Shown here: positions 37,494 to 47,448 of the stretch, piece by piece | Layout of the letters: each line of letters starts with the position of its first letter | How positions within the stretch are numbered: the first letter of the stretch is position 1 | Source of the DNA: Taeniopygia guttata | Lineage: Eukaryota > Chordata > Aves > Passeriformes > Estrildidae | NCBI RefSeq assembly: GCF_048771995.1 | Contig: NC_133024.1 | Location: 40,137,501-40,201,500, forward strand | DNA length: 64,000 nt | Direction of reading: 5' to 3' | Position numbers and translations under genes: made by a program | The notes under the pieces: generated by a model | Seen by the model: only the letters and a program-made list of their open reading frames with translations | The model's database searches: none | What the model was told of the DNA's origin: nothing

Positions 37494-39619
37494 TACTTGA
37501 CTAGTTTTCAAAGAAGGACAGGATTAGAAAACATCCTTGTGGGCTTTAATGAGTAGGCACATAAATTATTCTTTCATTATATGCCATAAAAAAGAATAAA
37601 GAATACCTTTTTTCTGGATTCAGGCAGAACTCATGAGCTCAGAACTACTTATTCCTATCAAGACCTAAGCACTTCTGACCCTGCACAAAAGCAGAACTTT
37701 AGATTAAACAGAGAATTAGAAAAATGTTCAGGTAAACAAATTATTGATTTAGTTTCTGGTTTATGTACCTCTGTAAAAACATAATTAGATCAGTGAAAAA
37801 AATACTTCAAGATTAACTTCAAAATGGCATTTGTTCAGTATTTTCTCAGGAATTGAGTAAAATTTTCTGCAATTAAATTTAGTTTTCAGGGTAGGGCTTG
37901 CTTTTGAGAAACCGATAATTCGTGTGCCATCCAGCATTTCTATCGCTGTGTTTAACTTGGCCTAGACAAGATTTATCTTTCCGAAATGAATCCAGCCTTT
38001 TACTTGGCAAAATGCTTTCACTGCTTTATGGCTGCCAAGAGGCTTGCAAAATTTGCCCTTTGGATGGGCATTTCAACTGTGTTCTTTCTGCACAGAGAAG
38101 TACTAGCAATAAGCTGACACTGCTCAATACACTGTCAAGAGCTGCTAATGAAGTCACTTCAATTCCCACAGGTACTCTGCTAGGACAGACCTAGCAGATA
38201 TCAAGACACCCAAAAAAATGACATTGTATCATAAAAAGCCTTCCCAGTTATTTGCTGAGTCAGCCTAAGTGTAAATTATGTACTGACTGTGAAGGATTTC
38301 AGCCTTCTTCGCAGGAGTGAGTGGCAACTAATGTGAGCATGCAATAGTTCTTGGCCCTACTGACATTTGTGTCATATCTTAACAGACAGACAGCAGAGAT
38401 AAACTAGTATCTTCTTCCACTGAGTGCACAGGGTGCAGATTACAATTACTACTTCAAATTCACAGTGATGTATGAAGATAAGTCAGAAATTAACAATGAC
38501 CTTTCCTTTAAAGACCTTGCATGCCTGCAAATCAAATTATTAAACTACTAGCTGGTGAAAATGATGCCATCTCACTGCCCTGTATCCATAGATGTGATTA
38601 GGTTCCTGAAAACCCAAGAAGTATAGCAAAGACTTTATGTGTGACACCAGTTGCTGTCACTTGAGGTCCGTTTCCCCTACACAGTATGGCTGCAATCTGC
38701 ATCTATCTAGTTTTCATGCAGAGAGGTACACATGATAAAGCAGACAGCAGAGCTGTCTGTCCACTTTCCTTCTATTGCCAAGCTTTCTGTGGCACCCTTT
38801 CTACCACAATCTTCCAAAGTGACTGAACTTCCTTCGGGTACCTTCTGTAATTGCTGTTTCTTGATATCTACACAGCCTGCAGTCACCACAGACATCGATT
38901 TTGACCCAAACATTGTGCAAAGGTGTAGCACAGGGCTGAGCTGAATATACCCTGCCTTTTAGCGGCTCATCAAGATCATATGATCACCCGGTTCTTATCT
39001 AGCACTAACTTGCAGTCTGCTGACTAAGGGCAGGACCAGAATTTGTTTACATCTGCTATAGCCTGTTTCTTTTTTCATGTTCAAAGTGATACATGTGACA
39101 AGGCTAGTAAGGAAAGCATCCACTTAGGGAACCAGATCCTGGATATGAAAAAAATAATTGTGGATAATGATGTGAAAATTTAATTTCTTGGTGTTCATCA
39201 CCTTGATGATGATTTTCACAGTCTCATTGTTTACTTACTTAAATAAACTATAATCAGTAATGTAAAAAAGTTATTTTCAGAAAAATACAGGCAAGTACAG
39301 AATCTCACCAAAGAGTACATGAATCAAATTTAAATTAAGATGGTACATCTACTAACTCTCAGATGCTTTGATTCCAAAGTGAAAACTAAAGAATGGAGGT
39401 ACTCCTCTACTGTATATAGACATGGAGAGTGATCCAAAGGTTTTTCATGCTGAGTGGAACTCCCAAAAGCTTCAAGAAGAAATGCAAGGCAAAATGAGAT
39501 CTGAAGTTTCCCCCTTCTTGTGAACCAAGACTGCAGGTACTTAACATTCAGCTTTCTTACTCTATAGGCTGATACTTAAGTATTAGGATACATAATGCAG
39601 TCCTCATTACCTTGCGGTG

Positions 39620-39664
39620 ATTTTTAAGCTACACATTTTTAAGCTACAGATTTTTAAGCTGCCA
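39620..39664. repeat. 15-nt unit repeated three times
   Basis: atttttaagctacac (39620-39634), atttttaagctacag (39635-39649) and atttttaagctgcca (39650-39664) form a short minisatellite. The third unit is the most diverged. Confidence 0.9.
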
Positions 39665-42600
39665 CATCTACTACTTCCCATAGAATGCAGACTAGCCTTC
39701 ATTTGCTCAGTCAGGGTACTGTATCCATCTGATCTGGAAGCTGGGAGCTGCTTGTTTCAAGTGTCTGTAACTCACATGGTGTCAGGCACCTACTTCTTGA
39801 AGTACATGCTATTTTGAGCTTACCAGAAGGCAGAACCACAGCCAGTTAGGGAATATTCAGATTCAACCCAGAAGTACCCAGGAGGCTTAAGCAAACACAG
39901 CATAAGAGTTCCTAAACACGATTTTTAATTCCAACTTTGAACTTCACTGTTTGAAGCTTCTCCAAACCACTTTGAGCTAGCTCATGTATTAAAAACACTA
40001 TCTTTTTTTTCAAGAAAGTTTACCAATCTGTAATTATTGATGACAATCTGAAACACTGATAGGAATGCACATGTGAGTTGACCTTTGTGTGTGCACAGAG
40101 ACCAATATTTCAGGATAATATGGTCTGTACATACTAAATTACAAGGCGTGGTTTCCAAACTATGATTTTGTCTAGCTACTCTCCTCCTCTGGCAATGTTA
40201 TCTTGCAGTGAAAATACCCAAACCAACAAAACAAACAGAACACATTGGCAGCTATGTAATTTAGCAGTCAGTTAACAACATGAGACTGTATTCCAGACAG
40301 AGTAGTATTACTTTCAGTTTATACATGCAAGGAAATAAAAAACTTAGACCTACTTTCCTCATGAATGTTCTTATTTTTTTTTAATTGAACACTGTTTACC
40401 AACATAAGCTTAGCATGTAGTATCTTAAATTAATAAGGAGAAATTGAAAACTTTTAATGGAATTTATCCCAGCAAGTTCCAGGGAAACTTGGCAATTCCC
40501 TAGAAGAAACCTATGGGAAACTTAAGTAAAACAAGTTCTTTAGAGAGCTAAAACAAATTCAATACTCTGTAAAAAATTGCTTGAGCAGAGTTTTCTATTC
40601 TATTATTTTTTTTATGCTGGATATGTACTGAATTAATCTGGTACACTTGAGCAGTTCAAGAGGACTTACAAGCATCAGTGTCCTTGTATTTTTCTGCCTA
40701 TAATCCCACAGTCTCTCAAGGGAAAGCAGCAATTTTCTGAAGACAGAGCTATAAGTAATTTTCCCATAATTGTGTACATTGAGGCAGAAGAAATAACAAG
40801 GCAGTTGGCAGAGTCTCTATCCTAAAATATTCCCCGGTAGATAAGAGACGATCACACTCCTTCTCTGCATTAATAGCCTAGATTAATAGCATCTAACAGA
40901 GGAGGAAAGAGACACAAATGTTGGAGACTGCGTGTGCAGCCCTATCCTCACCCTACGAGTAGGGAATAGGTGCTGTTGTAGAAAATACTGAGACACATCT
41001 CTCCTTTCCTCTTCCCAGGCTTGTTTTTTGTAGGACGCAGCTAACTACAAGGTCCCACCCAACTCCAACACAAAACACACACTAGGACTTATCTTTCCAT
41101 CAAGACTTTTTTTGTTAGTTGAACTCTGCAAGTGGGCCAGATCCCTCATTTACCAGATCCTCCTCCAGACGCAGCCATAAATGCCCATTAAGCTCACAGG
41201 TTAACTATAAGACTTTTCTCTGTGAGTGGAAGATAATGCAGGATTGGGCGTTATTTTGGCCACATATTGCCTTATGAAGCAAAGACAATTCTTAACAAAT
41301 CTGTTTTCTTAAAAAGAAAGGTTTTTGCTAAAAAAAGGGAACAGTAGTACATGTGAACTAGTAGAATTTTTACACAAACTTTGATACACTGTATGCTGAG
41401 AAATTCTCAGTTCAGCTGAGAAAGATATGGATTATTCTGAGAAACATGGAACCAGTTAAGTGGATAATGGTAAGTTACTTGGAGGGATTATGCTATTAAT
41501 ATTGTCTCATTAACATTTCCACTCATGATCTTGATATCAAAAGCAGCAATATGCTCATGGAACTTCTAAAGATGAGAACATTATATAGTAAGAAGTCAGT
41601 CACTAGTCAGTATAAATACTTTGAACTAAAATGCTTAGTACATGATTTTGGGACTAACAAATGCCTCAGTTTTCACTTTGGAATCTGCTAGTTGAAGACA
41701 GGAAAAGAAAGATCTAAGAGACTTAGTGAAGCACAGTAGTAATTTTACTGTGAAGTAGACAAATGCAATCTTCATCAAAGGTGTTTAGCTCAGTAACATA
41801 GTCATTAATGTGACTGAACAAGGTCTTGCATACAATTTCAGTAAACTATGATGAAGTAAGATCAAATCAAACTCAGAGACCTAGACAAGAACAACAAGAA
41901 TAAAGAGAGAAATTAATATTCTATTGTATGATAGAAAGCTTTATTTCAGGCATTGTATGGAAGAGTTAAGAGATTACATTATTGTATTCTAAAACTACAT
42001 CAAAGAATAAACATGGTAGAAGACAAAGAATATTTTCAGTTCCAGATGTCATTGAAGAGAGAACAACTGTGCCTAAAATGACCCTGTAGACCATATGTAG
42101 ACTGAAAATGAGATTTTTAATAGTCAGAAAAAAGCTCCATTTGGAACATCCTTCCAGTAGTTAAACTGGTTTCTTAGTTGACAAATGAAGTCACATGCTA
42201 CTGCCTGCAAAAGCATGGAAAGAAGCAGCCCTTTTGAGTCTTATTCCTCCTATTATTAGAAAAATAAGAAACATGTCAATGAGCAGAGTTTTCTGATCAC
42301 TACAAATTAAGATATTTCAATGGGTCTATTAGTATCAACACTGACAGCTAACTCTGTCCTGAGGAAGTCTCAGCCTTGTGAAAATTGAGAATTATTATAT
42401 TTTCACTTCAAGAAATTCTGCAGGCTGTATTAGTAGAAATGGCAGTGTCTCTTCTGCATTTTTGACACTCACAAAAATCTGTTGTGAATACAAAGAGGTA
42501 AATTTTGATGACAGTTAGAAAGTGTGAAAACCACAAATTATATCAAGGAATTACAGCATGTAGGAGCACTGAACCTTCCTGCACTTCCATATTCAATTGT

Positions 42601-43380
42601 GTAGACATGGTGATAAATGATTTCGTGGGAGTGTATGCATGGCTGTCTTCTTGAAAGTCATTTTTGGCAAGTGATGGGCTTCTTGAAGTACAATTACTTT
42701 CATGGCTATGCCTTGATGGTTGTTTCCAACTGAGTTGCTGCCAACTTAAAAGTGTGTTTACAGAGAGCTCTCCTTAAATCCAGTATGTACATTTGTATAC
42801 ATACTTACATGGTATGTCTGGATAAACCACTCCAGATAAACATACATGAATCAACCAAAGTGTTTCTGTTTACTGTGAAAAGCCTACTCACATACTTATA
42901 AAAACCAACTTTGCTGCAGAAACCAGGCTTGATGCTCATCTTTAGGATGGATTTCACTCAGCTGTACCCCTTTCACAGCAACCGAGCCCTATGGCAGAAC
43001 ACGGATGCTGCCATCGTTGTCTCTGCCTGCCGCAGGCCGGGCGCGCACACGGTGCAGGCTGGCCGAGATGCCAGCAGCATCCCCGGGCAGAGCAGGCCCG
43101 CTCGGGCTGGCTGCCTCCGGCCCCGGCTCCCGCGGCTCCTCCAGCGGAGGCAGGAGCCCCGGGCTGGCATTGCTCTGCCCCAGCAGCGCGGCTTAACCCC
43201 GCTTAACCCCGACACAAACCGGTCTCCCCCACGCACACCCTTTGCAATGCCCCGGTGACGGATCCTCCCTCCCGACTTTGCTTTGGCTGTCCCAAAGCTG
43301 GAGGAGGGCGAGCGCCGCATCTCGCAGAGCCGCGCAGGCCCTCCCCGCTGGAGGGCAGAGCGCGGAGGGGCGGCGAGCGA

Positions 43381-43388
43381 GGGGCGGG
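43381..43388. promoter_or_regulatory. GC box (Sp/KLF-type site)
   Basis: ggggcggg, a consensus Sp1-family site, about 400 bp before the start codon within the CpG island. Confidence 0.55.
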
Positions 43389-43419
43389 CACTGCCGGGCA
43401 GCGTCCCCGGCGTGTGAGC

Positions 43420-43482
43420 ATGCCGCGCCGGGAGGAGGAGGAATTCCTCGGCCGGGCCGGGGGAGGTTCGCACTGGAGTTAG
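43420..43482 (+). promoter_or_regulatory. possible 20-codon upstream ORF
   Basis: An ATG at 43420 opens a 20-codon frame ending with TAG at 43480-43482. It matters only if transcription starts upstream of 43420. The peptide is Arg/Glu/Gly-rich, as expected from GC-rich leader sequence, and is probably not functional as a protein. Confidence 0.3.
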
Positions 43483-43486
43483 CGCC

Positions 43487-43494
43487 GGGCGGGG
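43487..43494. promoter_or_regulatory. GC box (Sp/KLF-type site)
   Basis: gggcgggg, a second Sp1-family consensus about 300 bp before the start codon. Transcription probably starts downstream of these sites, but the start point cannot be read from sequence alone. Confidence 0.55.
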
Positions 43495-43567
43495 AGGAAG
43501 AGCGAGCGCTGCCGGAAGCGGCGGAGCGGCGGCGGCGCTGGGAGCCCGCGGTGCCCCGCGGGCAGCG

Positions 43568-43573
43568 ATGTAG
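43568..43573 (+). promoter_or_regulatory. start-stop upstream element (ATG TAG)
   Basis: The sequence gcgATGTAG is a minimal upstream ORF: a start codon followed at once by a stop, in a moderate context (g at -3, t at +4). Start-stop elements are known in vertebrate mRNAs to hold ribosomes and reduce translation of the main frame. This one lies 214 nt before the ARHGAP42 ATG and counts only if the 5' leader includes it. Confidence 0.45.
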
Positions 43574-43752
43574 CTGGGTGACAGCGGCCGGAGCGCGCCG
43601 CCTCCGCTGCCAGCGGGCCGGTGCGGCGGGTCGGGAGTCTGTCCGGAGAGGCGGCAGCCGCGCCTCGTCTCGCCGCTCCCCCGCTTTCCCCTCTGCCCTC
43701 GGCGCCGTCTCTCGGCGCGGCCCTCCCTCCGTTCCTCCCTCCCTCGCTCCGC

Positions 43753-43781
43753 CGCCGGCCGGGGGGCTGCGGCGGCCGGCG
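43753..43781 (+). promoter_or_regulatory. GC-only 8-bp hairpin just before the start codon
   Basis: cgccggcc (43753-43760) and ggccggcg (43774-43781) are reverse complements with a 13-nt loop, and the stem ends five bases before the start codon. An all-G/C stem so close to the ATG could slow scanning or, by pausing the ribosome, influence start choice. Alternative pairings of the neighbouring gccgcc and ggcggc blocks are possible. Confidence 0.5.
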
Positions 43782-43786
43782 CTGCC

Positions 43787-43940
43787 ATGGGGCTGCCCAC
43801 GCTGGAGTTCAGCGACTCCTACTTGGACAGCCCGGATTTCAGGGAGCGCCTCAAGTGTCACGAGATCGAGCTGGAAAGGACGAACAAGTTCATCAAGGAG
43901 CTGATTAAGGACGGAAGCCTCCTGATCGGGGCCCTGCGAA
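43787..43940 (+). CDS. ARHGAP42: Rho GTPase-activating protein 42 (GRAF3), first coding exon (partial gene)
   Basis: Exon 1 encodes 51 codons plus the first base of codon 52, beginning [16 protein letters not shown] and containing [19 protein letters not shown]. This is the start of the N-terminal BAR domain of the GRAF family (BAR, PH, RhoGAP, SH3). The members (ARHGAP26, ARHGAP10, OPHN1, ARHGAP42) share the MG..xLEFSD.xLDSPxFRE opening. The exact residues [18 protein letters not shown] with [11 protein letters not shown] fit ARHGAP42 best; the closest alternative, OPHN1, differs at several positions as I recall it. The full protein curves membranes through BAR/PH and stimulates GTP hydrolysis on RhoA, and in mammals it limits smooth-muscle contractility. 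The start is supported by gctgccATGG, a near-ideal Kozak context. The exon ends at a strong donor (GAA|GTGAGT), phase 1. The open frame running on to 44434 is intron read-through. Exon 2 and all later domains lie beyond the window. Confidence 0.93.
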
Positions 43941-43946
43941 GTGAGT
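43941..43946 (+). other. ARHGAP42: splice donor of ARHGAP42 intron 1
   Basis: gtgagt directly after CGAA matches the consensus donor. The last exon base (A) is the first base of an interrupted codon, expected to be completed in exon 2. Confidence 0.9.
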
Positions 43947-45551
43947 CGGGCGGTGGGACCGGCGGTGGCTGGCAGGAGAAGGGGCTTCTTTTGTTTGAAT
44001 GGGCGCCGGGCGCGGGCTCCCCTGCCGGCAGCCGCCGAAAGGCGCCTCCTCAACTTTCTCTGCCCCGCTCCCTCCCTTTCTCGCTCCCCGCCGCCGTGCC
44101 TCGCCTCGCCTCGCCCGCGGCGGGTGTCCCGGGGGAGCGGGGGCGGGCGGGCCCTGCCCCGGCCCGGGGCCCGGCCGCGCCCTCCCGCCGGGGCCGCGGG
44201 CAGCGCGCGGGCGGCGGCGCGGGGCGGCCAGGTGGTCCCGCCTGGGGTGCGGGAGGAGCCGGGTCGGGGCTGGGGCGGAAAGGCGCCGTGAAGATACCGC
44301 TGTACGCTACGGACCAGGCGTGGAGTGTTGCGGTTGGGTCTCTTTTTGGCACGCTGGCTGCTAGTTGCGTGTCTTCAGATAGCGAAGATGTTCGTAATAA
44401 GGGGGCAAAGCGACATAATGAAGCGGATTTATAGGGAGAGTTTATATCTCCCCCTCCCATAATGTCGTGTCTTCCTGTGGTTAATTAACTTTTAAGTATT
44501 TTGGAAGTTCTGAGAGCAGAGATAAACACGAAGAGTGTAGCGCTTTTAAAGATCTCTGTGTGGAGCAGTGACAGCTTTCTGGGGTGTGAAAACAGCAGTC
44601 ATGCTCTGAAGATCATAATGTGAAAGCTAGGAATTGCCCAGGAGTGTCACTGGACGCGGTTTGTCCTCCTGTCCTGTAAACCTTGCCACCTACGTCTTGT
44701 CTTTACTTCTTTGACTTTGGATCTCTCACCTGTTGCCCAAAGTTTTCCTTCACAGAGAGCAGAGAAGTTACTTATAGCATCTCTTTTTACAATAGGAGCT
44801 AGTCAAAGGAAAGAATCACTTTCATCTTTAAAAATATCTGCAACATTGACGTGGTATGGCAGTTTTTGTAGGGTTAGTGGTAGCAGTACTGCTTGTTATG
44901 TGGACAGGGAGCAGGTGAGCTCTGAGCTCTGCAGTTTTTAAGAAATGTTTCTGACCCGGAATGTAAACTCAAAGTTTGTGTCCTTACCTAGGAGGTAAAA
45001 ATTGTGAGGATTTTATTTGCCCAGCAGTAGGGTTGAATTGTACTTGTTCAGGCATCAACTGTATCTTTACACCATTGCATTTACATAAAGCAGCTGTTGC
45101 CTTTTTGAGGTTTTTTTTCCATATAAATGCATGTATTTCTGGACACATCTAAGTTCTAGTGAGTAGCTGGGTACAATTCTAACAACTTATGTGAATTTAT
45201 ATTAAATTTAATAAATTATTGAACCCATGCCCACAGGATGTGAGATGACCAGTTACACAGAAATAGTTCTTGTGTGTGTGTATCAGTCTATCTGTATCTC
45301 TGAAAACTCATTGGTACAGTTTTTACAGGCAAAAAAGTTTATTTGTACTTTAAGCCTTTCTTGTTGCTGAAAAGCTTTCTCCGTGTAACAGAAAGTCTGA
45401 GCTTGTTCTAAGTAGTAATAATTTATTATTACAATCCTGGTCCAATAAAATAGTAGTGACAGATTAGGATACCACATGAGTACTTTTTTGACCTGGACTA
45501 ACACTAAGAGCTGACTGTTTTTAGGTGCAGATCAAATATGAGCAAACACAA
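43947..45551 (+). other. ARHGAP42: 5' end of ARHGAP42 intron 1
   Basis: The first ~400 bp are still CpG-island sequence, including a G-quadruplex-type motif at 44131-44151 and a short (CTCGC)n run near 44099-44115. From about 44340 the sequence becomes AT-rich intron. No exon was recognised. Confidence 0.8.
44131..44151 (+). promoter_or_regulatory. G-quadruplex-forming motif on the non-template strand
   Basis: Four G runs (G5, G5, G3, G3) separated by loops of 3, 1 and 1 nt satisfy the usual G3+N1-7 pattern. It sits 190 bp into intron 1 on the strand displaced during transcription. Confidence 0.6.
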
Positions 45552-45951
45552 CTTCTTAGGATGTCTGAAGACAGGCTGAGGTTGAGGCTATTAAGCCTGG
45601 AGAAGAGAAGGCTCTGGGAAAACCTTCCTTCAGCTCTCCAGTAACTAAAGAGAGGCATACAAGAGCTGTAGAGAGACTTTTTTACAAGGATATGCAGTGA
45701 CTAGGCCAAGGGGTAATGCAGTGGGTAGGTTTAGATTGGATATTAGGGAGAAATTGTTCACTGTGAGGTTAGTGAGACACTGTAACAGGTTGCCCAGAGA
45801 AACTGCGGGTGCCCCTTTGTGGAAAAGTTCAAGGCCGGGTTGGGTGGGCCTTGAGCAACCTGGTCTAGTGGGAGGTGTCCCTGCCCATGGTGGGGGTGTT
45901 TGGAACCTGTTGATCTTTAAGTCTTTTCCACCACAAGCCATTTTGTGATTG
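45552..45951 (+). mobile_element. CR1 LINE 3'-end fragment inside intron 1
   Basis: About 400 bp follow the CR1 3' UTR order closely: 'gaagacaggctgag', 'cctggagaagagaaggctc', 'tagattggatattagggagaaattgttcactgtgagg', 'aggttgcccagagaaactg', 'aaggccgggttgggtgggccttgagcaacctggtctagtgggaggtgtccctgcccatgg' and 'gatctttaagtc'. It is better preserved than the other copies in the window, hence probably the youngest. It is inserted in the same orientation as the gene and is 5'-truncated. The open frames crossing it on both strands are not genes. Confidence 0.95.
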
Positions 45952-47404
45952 ACAGGTTCAAAGACGGGTTGCAGTAGAACAAATACTCTATTTGAGAAGT
46001 AATTTGAACCCCGATTCTGAAGTGAGTAATCCCATTAGTTTTGTGGAGAACGCTTATTAGTCCTTGTAGGATTTAGAACAATATTTCTATCTCAAGTAAT
46101 GACTACTTAATTTGTAAGTTCTCATGATTTTTCTAACCTTTTAGTTCAAATGTTCTATTTGACACAATGCTTATTGTATCCTATATATTGACCTAGAATG
46201 TTGTGTCTTTTAGCCTTAGAAAAATAAAATTTGTTTTGGTATAGTAAGAAATCTTTGTCTTCTTGTTCATTTCAATCCCTTGATTTCATGACTGTGTCAT
46301 TCTTCTGTAGAATATTGCCTTAATTCCTGTGTAAGGGCTGCTGAGAAAATGTCTGGATTTTTTCTCAACAATTTAGAAATCCTAGACTTATGCTTTAAAG
46401 ACTCTGTTGTAGATGCTGCAAGAACAATATACCTGTTACAGCAAGTAGCACTATTGTATATTTCTAGAGCACAGAAATTTGACTTGTTTAAGCAAATTAG
46501 TGGCTCCTACTCATCTTTAAAATCAGTGAAGAGTAAAATACTTCTACAAACCTTTTATTTTTTCAAATTTCTTAAAATGTGTTTGAAAATCAAATTATGA
46601 AGTAGTTGAGTTCAGTGATAACTATTATTTGATTTTTGAATATTTAATAACCGTAAAGCCTAGAAACAAAGCAGGCATTATTTACCAAGTTTTATCTCTA
46701 GGTGATCTAGGGTATTTATTTACACATCATTTTGTAGGATCAGTTCTGATGGGGTAAAAGAAAACTGGACTGTGCTGTAGAGCTTCAATGGAAGTGAGTT
46801 TTGGAACATGTCACCCTGACCATGCTTAGAGAAGAGACAGTGAAACTGACTCAATGCAGTTAGAAAACGCAATATTATTTAAAAGGTTGTTAAATGTAAG
46901 TTTTATTATATGAAATTACAGCATGTCCATGTTTTTTCAGGTAAAATTAAACTTCTGTGTTACAAGTGTTACAAAATTTTAATATTTTCACAATCAAGTA
47001 TTCAAGTTACTGTAACAATGCAATGTTTAGAAATACCTGGCAGATTCCACATAAATTGAAGGTAGAACAAACACACTCAATATAGTATGCAAATATTTTG
47101 CACTTCATTTGGAATAGTACCAAAATGAGTCAGATTTTATTTTAACGTGGTTTTGCTACATTAATTCTGGAGAGAGCTGCTTTCCGAGGTGGCATGCAGA
47201 GCTGTAATAGTGTTCCATGAAGCTTCAGTTGACTATTGCAAATACAGTAGGAACTGATAAAGCTAGAATTGATATAAAGTCCTCAGCAACTTTTTCCTAG
47301 CATTTTTTGCACATTGTCTCTCTAAATAAGCAGGATTCTGTGAGTAGCCCAGAACAACAGAGATTATATGTTTCAGTTTAGCTAGGTTAGCCTCCCATCT
47401 GTAT

Positions 47405-47448
47405 GGCCATTGTGCCTGCTTCAGCCTTGTCCTACAATTAGTATTTGC
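47405..47448 (+). repeat. copy A of a diverged 44-nt dispersed repeat
   Basis: Begins ggccattgtgcctgcttcag. Aligns without gaps to 49127-49170 at 36 of 44 positions. Similarity appears to continue weakly to about 47483 after a small gap. The family is unknown. Confidence 0.7.

Larger units (their letters stand above)
30098..42978. other. intergenic DNA upstream of the CpG-island promoter, no gene seen
   Basis: No exon or RNA gene was recognised. The stretch contains a 17-T run, a purine-rich block (34790-36130), a 33-nt perfect palindrome (37461-37493) and a 15-nt triplet repeat (39620-39664). The first 24 bases at 30422 resemble the start of an avian LTR but the similarity does not continue. 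The last 2 kb before the CpG island (about 41-43 kb) remain AT-rich, so the compositional border with the island is sharp. Confidence 0.65.
42979..44340. promoter_or_regulatory. ARHGAP42: CpG island containing the ARHGAP42 promoter and first exon
   Basis: G+C and CpG content rise abruptly at about 42980 and fall again by about 44340, against AT-rich flanks. The island surrounds the first exon of ARHGAP42, as is usual for broad-expression vertebrate promoters. GC boxes are present at 43381-43388 and 43487-43494. No TATA box at a suitable distance is evident, so initiation is probably dispersed. A 10-nt tandem duplication (gcttaacccc, 43191-43210) lies in the upstream part. Long open frames on both strands across the island (up to 286 codons on -) are by-products of the low stop-codon density in GC-rich DNA and are not called as genes. 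Confidence 0.9.

Noticed and set aside
1-42978. Exons of an upstream neighbouring gene (CNTN5 is expected next to ARHGAP42 in vertebrates, as recalled)
   Set aside because: No immunoglobulin or fibronectin type III exon signature was found in any frame. The neighbour, if present, lies outside the window.
43242-43904. 220-codon + strand frame from an upstream ATG overlapping exon 1
   Set aside because: It is out of frame with ARHGAP42, has a weak start context and a composition typical of GC-rich leader DNA. Transcription probably starts downstream of it.
43193-44053. 286-codon open frame on the - strand across the CpG island, with similar long frames on both strands
   Set aside because: Very high G+C removes stop codons, so long frames appear on both strands at once. 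The Arg/Pro/Ala/Gly-rich translations match nothing, and the true coding exon occupies part of the same DNA on the + strand.
43941-44434. Extension of the ARHGAP42 frame beyond codon 51
   Set aside because: A consensus splice donor interrupts it at 43941, where the recognisable GRAF-family sequence ends. The remainder is low-complexity Gly/Ala/Arg/Pro intron read-through.
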